From Sarcocystis neurona (lineage: Eukaryota; Apicomplexa; Conoidasida; Eucoccidiorida; Sarcocystidae), in NCBI GenBank assembly GCA_000727475.1, contig KL647297.1:206266-270265 (forward strand): a stretch of 64,000 bases of DNA, read 5' to 3'. Shown piece after piece: positions 59,501 through 64,000 of the stretch; within the stretch, counting starts at the first letter, position 1, and each line of letters starts with the position of its first letter. The notes below the pieces were generated by a model, which was not told the origin of the DNA, made no database searches, and saw nothing but the letters and a program-made list of their open reading frames with translations. The translations under genes and the position numbers were made by a program.

Positions 59501-62500
59501 CAGCGTCCAGCGTTTCAAAGGAATGCAGGACTACTTCTCTCCGCCAGTTCAAGCTGTCGCCGCAGCCAACGTGGAGCAGCAGCAAGAGCAGCCTCCCCAT
59601 GCCCCGCAGGAGCAGCAGCCGCTGCAGGTGGTGATGCAGCAGGTGGCCGCGCGCAGCAGCCGTCACAGCAGGAGCGGGAAGAAGAAAAGCAGCAAAAAGG
59701 GGAAAGACAGTCCAGCAACAGCAGCAGGAGAGGCGACGGGGACAGCAGCGGAGGCAGCAGCAGGAGAGAACGGGGAGGCCGCAGCAGCAGGAGAAACAGC
59801 AGCAGGAGGCAGCTGTGGCGGGAGCAGCGAAGAATCCGTCATGCCGCTGCTGTGGGGTCCTCCTGCTCAGGACCAGCCCCTGCGCACTACTTCGTCTGAT
59901 GCCCCTAGCACTCGTGGAGAGACGGATGGGGTGGACGAAACAGCAGCAGCAGCAGCCGGATCAGGTGCAGCAGGTGCAGCAGCAGAGGCAGCGGGGGGCC
60001 CCAGAGAGACAGGAGCAGCAGCAGGAGAGGCTGCTGCATTTGACGGAGATCCACTTCCTCCTGCTGCTGCTGCTGCTTCTGCTTCAGCGTCTGCTGCCGG
60101 ATGGAGTGCTGCTGCTGCCGTCGCTGCTCGGCGTTCGCTGCTGCAGGCTGCGCAACGGGCCTTGAAACCCGTCTTCACTGATGATACTTGGAGTTGCCTG
60201 CGGGCGCAGCAGCAGGAGAAGCAGCAGCAGCAACGTGAAGAAGAAAAAGATGGGCAACAGCGGCACAAGAAGCAAGAACGGCGACAGCAGCAGAAGCAGG
60301 AGCAGCCGAAGTCGCAGCAGGAAGGGCAGCCGAAGATGCCGCCGCAGGAGAGGAGACACCGAGAGCAGCAGGAGGCGAAACGGCAGGAAGAGGCGCAGCA
60401 AACGACGGGGAATGAGACGAGCGGGAAACAGCAGACGAAGTATCGAAGAGAAGAGCCAGAGAAGCCGCAGCAGAAAGAGAACGTGAAGGAGGGGCTGCAG
60501 CAGCATGGGCGGGATGCGAAGCAGCAGCTGCGGCGGGAAATGGCAGTCGAAGAGAAGAAGCTGCAGGAGGAAGAGGAAGAGCAGCTGCAGAGTCCCGGGG
60601 AATTTCCCCGTGCCTACGTGCCGGGGGAGGCGAAGCCGCAGCAGCAGCAGCAAGACAAAGAAGAGGAAGAACAGCAGCTGTTGGAGCGACAGCAGCAGGA
60701 GCAGGAGCAGCAGCACGAGCTTCCCCAGCAGCAGAAGAAGCAGGGACAGCCGCCGAAGCACCAGCAGCAGCAGGAGGAAAGCGAAGAGGTGGCGTGGGTC
60801 TGCAACCCGTTCAGGAGCGCGCTGCTCGAGCTGCTGAACTCCGACACTTTGCTGCAGCAGCGCAGCAGCGATGCGCATGTCCTGCTTCTCGTTTTGCTGC
60901 TGCATGCGGGACTCAGAAATCCTTGTGCAACGCCTGTGAGTCACGCGTATTTCTTCTTCATTGCTGTTCCTCTCAATCTTCCCATGCACATCTACACATC
61001 TGTTGTGTGCGGGCTTCATACGGATGAAGCTACTGCTGCACGGCTTCCAAAGACATTTCTTTTCTGCCCCTCTCTCCCCCATATATATATATGCGCTTCT
61101 ATGTCCATACATATATATACATATATATGTATGTGCTTCCTTATTTATCTCTTTCTTCACATATATATATACATATATATATGTATACACATGTAGGTGG
61201 CTTTCCTCTTTCATTCTTTCTGTCTGGAGCCATATGTCACTCCACACATGTGTGTACGTTCTCCACGTATATATATATATATATACATCTATATATATAT
61301 GCACACATCTATCCATATATATATATATATATGACACATACGTACATCGAGAGAATGACGACTTTCGATGTATCTGTCTCTATCTCTGTTTTTTTTTTGT
61401 ATACATAAAAACGTACTTCTCTCGTTTCGTTTTCTGCTTTAAACGTATCTATACCTTCACTCTGTACTCGCTCCCCACGTAGGGGTAGGTATTCACATAT
61501 ATAATATATATATATACAGGGGCAAGAACGATACGGGGATGAGCGTGCGCGTCTCTCTATCTGCCTCTACATATGTATATATATATTTGTATACATGTAT
61601 AAATATCGGGAGGAACGATTTATAGGATGAGCATACCTCTCTCTCTGCATATATATATATATATATACGTATATATATGTATATACGCAGGCAAGCCCGA
61701 TATGAAAGATGAACCTACATACACCTATATATATACATATAAATGCAAATGTAGGCAAGAACGATATAGAACATAAGCGTGCACACATATGTATATATGT
61801 ATAGATGCACACGTAAATATAATGTGTATATATATATGTATATATAAGGGAGAACGATATGGGGGATGAGCGTGAACGAGCCGGCAGGGTGATGCTGCTG
61901 CTGTTGCTTGCTGTGCAACTGCTGCTCCGGATGTTTTTGATGTTGCGTCGCCCGGAGCGAAGTGCTGCTTCGTTTTGCTGCTTGTGCTTTTCATTGGTGC
62001 ACGTTTGTTTCTGCTGCTGCTTGAAACTGCGATGCTACCGCCGCTGCTGCCGTTGCTGCGGCTGCTACCTCTCACACACGCTGTGCTGCGGCTGCTGCCT
62101 TGTGCGCACGTTTGCTGCAGAGCTTCCTGCGCCATGCTGGTCTGCTTCCTCACGCCAGCAACAGCAACAGCAGCAGCAGCGACAGCAGCAGCGGCGCAGT
62201 GGAGTGTGCCGGGCGACAGGGTGGAGAAGAGCAGCAGCAGCAGCGACGAGAGGAAGAAGAAAAGGGGGAGCACTACGAACAGCAGAAGCCTCGCACACCA
62301 CAGCAGCAGGACGAAGACGACCGGCAGCAGCAGGGAGAAGAGCAGCAGCAGCAAGAAGCAAAAGAAGAGCAGCACCAGCAGCAAGGAGAAAAAGAAGAGA
62401 TGCAGCAGCACGAAGAAGCGCAGCAGCACCAGCGAGCAGAAGAGCAGCAGCAGCAGAGAGCCGAAGAAGGCCAGCAGCTGCTGGCGGAAGCGCAGCAGCA

Positions 62501-63135
62501 GCACCAAGAAGCGCAGCAGCAGCACCAAGAAGCGCAGCAGCAGCACCAAGAAGCGCAGCAGCAGCACCAAGAAGCGCAGCAGCAGCACCAAGAAGCGCAG
62601 CAGCAGCACCAAGAAGCGCAGCAGCAGCACCAAGAAGCGCAGCAGCAGCAAGGCGAAGAAGCGCAGCAGCAGAGGGCCACAGAAGAGAGAGGTGTAGGTG
62701 CTGCAGAGGGCAGCAACCTGTCCTGTGTTTTCGTTTCTCCTCCCTTTTCTCCTTCTCCCGCCCCATCTTCTTCTTCTCAGACTTCCGTCCCCTCTCCTCG
62801 TCATCCTGCTGCTCCTCCCTCCCCTGCTGCTCCTGCTGCTCTCTCCGCTTCTTCTCGTGCTGTTCGTCTGTTTTGTTTTCCTCGTCGTGCTGCCTCCTGG
62901 TCGTTTCTCTTTGAGCTGCTGAATTACCTGCGAAGAAACGCGACCAAATCAGCGCTGCGGGCTGTCACCGTCAAGTAAGTCTGCCTCTCTCAGCAGCACG
63001 TCATCCTCACATGACTCAATACCTCTCCTACATTAACAATATATATATATATATATAGATAGATAGGTAGATAGATAGATATATAGATAGATAGACGTGT
63101 GTGCGTACCTGTGTATGTTGGCTATTTCGTCTATT

Positions 63136-63168
<33 letters not shown>

Positions 63169-64000
63169 GTATAGGTGTGTATACGTATCTGTATTTCTTG
63201 GCGTTTTGTCATATATATATATATATGTGCGTGTATATACGTATATGTGTATATATATATATATATACGCATGTATGCTCGCATTGCGCCGTTTTTCTCT
63301 CTTTCTCTACCCATATATATATATATGCGTATGTGTACCTGTATTTGTTGGCATCTTGTTGCTATATATATATATATATTCTCCATATGTGTGTGTACTT
63401 CCATACGTATTTACACATATTACAGACGCTACTCAAATATATATCTAGACATATATATATATATATATATGTAGGTCTGCTGTGTATGTATAGACGACTA
63501 TATATATATATGTATATATATGTTTTCATTTTATATGTACATACACGAGTACGGATGTACATATATGTGTGTTTGTGAGAGTGTGTGTGTGTGTGGATGT
63601 AGACAGCGGCTTTTGTTGCTGTTTTGCTGCTTCTGGAGCTCTGCTGCTGCGCTTTCTCCTGCCTTGGGGCTGCGCTGGGCTGCTGCTGCTGCTCCTGATT
63701 CGCTGTCGCCTCTTGCTTCTCGGCTTTTCTGCTCCCCGTCCTCCTCCTCCTCCTCTGCTGCTGCTGCTGCCAGTATTGCCGCAGCTGCTGCAGGGCTTCT
63801 TCTCCGTCTTCTTTGATGATGGTTTTGTGTTTCTTGCTGCTACCGCTCTCCTGCTGCTGCTGCTGCGACGTCCGTGCCGCTGCTGCTGCGACGGCCCTGC
63901 TGCTGGTGCTGCGACGGCCCTGCTGCTGGTGCTGCGACGGCCCTGCTGCTGCTGCTGCGACGGCCCTGCTGCTGGTGCTGCGACGGCCCTGCTGCTGCTG
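44840..64000 (+). CDS. CLEC16A: CLEC16A/Ema/GFS9-family protein, multi-exon gene span (3' end outside window)
   Basis: This is a homologue of CLEC16A (animal endosome/autophagy regulator, Drosophila Ema, plant Golgi/vacuole-traffic GFS9). The N-terminal FPL module is unmistakable across three exons: [35 protein letters not shown], then [53 protein letters not shown] and VTLNVFK. Later blocks also follow family order: [46 protein letters not shown] joined to [12 protein letters not shown], and [20 protein letters not shown]. Seven introns have GT-AG ends, and the running exon length matches every phase. Start: ATG at 44,840 (MWLWGN), the only in-frame ATG before that exon's donor; plant homologues also start M-W. 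Insertions of Ala, Ser, Gln and Glu make it far longer than the roughly 1,050-residue human protein. Confidence 0.9.
44953..49688. other. CLEC16A-like intron 1
   Basis: A 4.7-kb intron of TA/CATA microsatellite (45,060-46,900 and 48,110-49,270) plus a GTCTCC/CTCTGT pyrimidine repeat (about 47,700-47,930). No internal coding block was defended; short pieces near 47,940-48,010 look mildly coding-like on both strands. Confidence 0.55.
48730..48980. repeat. Degenerate tandem units GTATAGGACCGTG
   Basis: Units with AAGTGAAATATTGTATAGGA and CCGTGTATATATATATGTAT recur three to four times. They sit in intron 1 of the CLEC16A-like gene. Confidence 0.65.
49689..50020 (+). CDS. CLEC16A-like exon 2 (FPL module, first part)
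   Basis: This 332-nt exon after GGCTGGCAG begins [14 protein letters not shown]. An Asn/Ser run follows, then [34 protein letters not shown] and [20 protein letters not shown]. It ends in phase 1 at T|GTAAGC. Confidence 0.9.
50021..52739. other. CLEC16A-like intron 2
   Basis: This contains a CAG block, a (CA)n run (about 50,498-50,526), TA microsatellite (51,180-52,050) and a GCTGCT-rich pyrimidine stretch leading to the exon 3 acceptor. Confidence 0.6.
52740..53003 (+). CDS. CLEC16A-like exon 3 (FPL module, second part)
   Basis: This 264-nt exon after CACGCTCCAG begins [20 protein letters not shown] (first Tyr split across the intron). It includes [40 protein letters not shown] and VTLNVFK, and ends in phase 1 at A|GTAAGT. 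It is the best conserved piece of the window. Confidence 0.95.
53971..55989 (+). CDS. CLEC16A-like exon 4 with large low-complexity insert
   Basis: This 2,019-nt exon, phase 1/1, starts [20 protein letters not shown] after GTACGCAG. About 450 residues of Ala/Ser/Thr/Gln low complexity follow, then [20 protein letters not shown] and [16 protein letters not shown], the family helix pair L-YL-DI and L---L-LPL. It ends RISVAPAT at A|GTAAGC. A hidden intron inside the repeat part cannot be excluded. Confidence 0.8.
56860..57974 (+). CDS. CLEC16A-like exon 5, low complexity plus LYILQQAF helix
   Basis: About 1,115 nt; the acceptor is either TTGCTGCAG at 56,859 or another CTGCAG near 56,950, both in the same frame. 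It consists mostly of Ala, Ser and Glu runs. The last 25 codons, [24 protein letters not shown], match the family segment VSLYLLSQVF. Phase 0 at GTGAGG. The palindrome GGTGTACGTACACC (57,825-57,838) is coded here as GVRTP. Confidence 0.75.
57975..58901. repeat. CLEC16A-like intron with TA microsatellite
   Basis: 58,340-58,860 is almost entirely TATATA/ACGTAT repeat. Two near-identical units of TATTAGTATCTTATATATACATATATACGTG type lie at about 58,600-58,670. No gene. Confidence 0.7.
58902..60935 (+). CDS. CLEC16A-like exon 6, Gln/Glu-rich insert
   Basis: This 2,034-nt exon, phase 0/0, starts [20 protein letters not shown] after GCCGTTGCAG. A very long Gln/Ala/Glu/Arg/Ser insert follows, with a conserved-like helix pair at the end: [20 protein letters not shown] and [18 protein letters not shown]. 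These match the family PFLDMVY-AL and DYHALFVLCLLYA. It ends CATP before GTGAGT. Confidence 0.85.
61515..61880. repeat. Degenerate about 60-95 bp tandem units split by TA microsatellite
   Basis: Five units share GGCAAGAACGATATGGGGGA followed by TGAGCGTG (near 61,519, 61,605, 61,690, 61,752 and 61,848), separated by (TA)n. Located in the intron between exons 6 and 7 of the CLEC16A-like gene. Confidence 0.8.
62121..62974 (+). CDS. CLEC16A-like exon 7 with QQQHQEA repeats
   Basis: This 854-nt exon starts [15 protein letters not shown] after TTGCTGCAG (phase 0). A Gln/Glu region follows with seven copies of the heptapeptide AQQQHQE, then a Pro/Ser/Ala region and [23 protein letters not shown], ending in phase 2 at AA|GTAAGT. 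The last block matches the family helices L-ERLI-IM and KIRLATLEL. Confidence 0.8.
62493..62650 (+). repeat. 21-bp tandem repeat, seven copies, coding QQQHQEA
   Basis: The unit is CAGCAGCAGCACCAAGAAGC plus G, repeated seven times with almost no divergence. It sits inside exon 7 and preserves frame. Confidence 0.95.
63095..63365. repeat. Degenerate tandem units TACCTGTATTTGTTGGC
   Basis: Three units near 63,106, 63,184 and 63,336 resemble TACCTGTATTTGTTGGCATTT and are separated by (TA)n or TCTC runs. Intronic in the CLEC16A-like gene. Confidence 0.65.
63603..63815 (+). CDS. Tentative CLEC16A-like exon 8, partial
   Basis: After GGATGTAG the required frame (one base completing Lys) reads [20 protein letters not shown] and continues in Ala/Ser runs to a TGA near 63,816. 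No convincing donor was seen before that stop, so either the acceptor or the frame is wrong. The right edge of the window (63,840-64,000) is dense CTG repeat. Confidence 0.3.

Noticed and set aside
61725..62804. 359-codon minus-strand frame of Leu repeats
   Set aside because: This is the antisense reading of the QQQHQEA tract in exon 7.

Overview
The window reads as coccidian apicomplexan DNA, most likely Eimeria. Three things suggest this. (CAG)n-type repeats occur on both strands and are read in several frames as Gln, Ala, Ser or Leu homopolymer runs. The recognisable genes are intron-rich, with GT-AG junctions. A repeat-saturated / repeat-poor / repeat-saturated layout matches the segmental repeat-rich and repeat-poor organisation known for Eimeria chromosomes. 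The genus is inferred from this style; no species marker was found. No rRNA, tRNA or CRISPR was seen.

Layout. (1) About 1-2,000: TA/TATG microsatellite with no supported gene. (2) 2,026 to at least 22,943, minus strand: one very large split gene for a DDHD-domain phospholipase (phosphatidic-acid-preferring PLA1 / SEC23IP family). Its conserved blocks (HGIG, GYSLG, the LLGS block, FHPCDPVAFRIE, QSHFNYW) lie in collinear exons. Seven adjoining conserved exons and the terminal pair share compatible splice phases; one link near 20-21 kb and the stretch 12.3-5.8 kb are unresolved. Possible 5' exons extend to 25,131. (3) About 23,500-42,900: repeat-poor island. It has one clear open frame for a signal-peptide protein (32,911-34,188, minus), several isolated coding-like blocks on both strands that I could not join, a 166-bp tandem duplication, a 66-bp in-frame duplication and two hairpins. 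(4) About 43,000-44,500: CAG-rich, coding-like plus-strand sequence of unknown identity. (5) 44,840 to the right edge, plus strand: a CLEC16A/Ema/GFS9-family gene. Eight exons have boundaries whose phases agree; a ninth is tentative, and the 3' end lies outside the window. Its conserved FPL and downstream helical blocks are separated by hundreds of low-complexity residues.

Both recognised products belong to membrane-trafficking families: DDHD phospholipases act at ER/Golgi membranes and CLEC16A proteins act in endosome/Golgi/autophagy traffic. Nothing in the window shows that they act together. They point away from the island between them on opposite strands (roughly divergent).

Below gene level, a palindromic word close to GGTGTACGTACACC recurs across the window, singly and in two tandem arrays, and falls inside coding exons of both named genes. 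Introns also carry degenerate 50-90 bp sequence units separated by (TA)n microsatellites.
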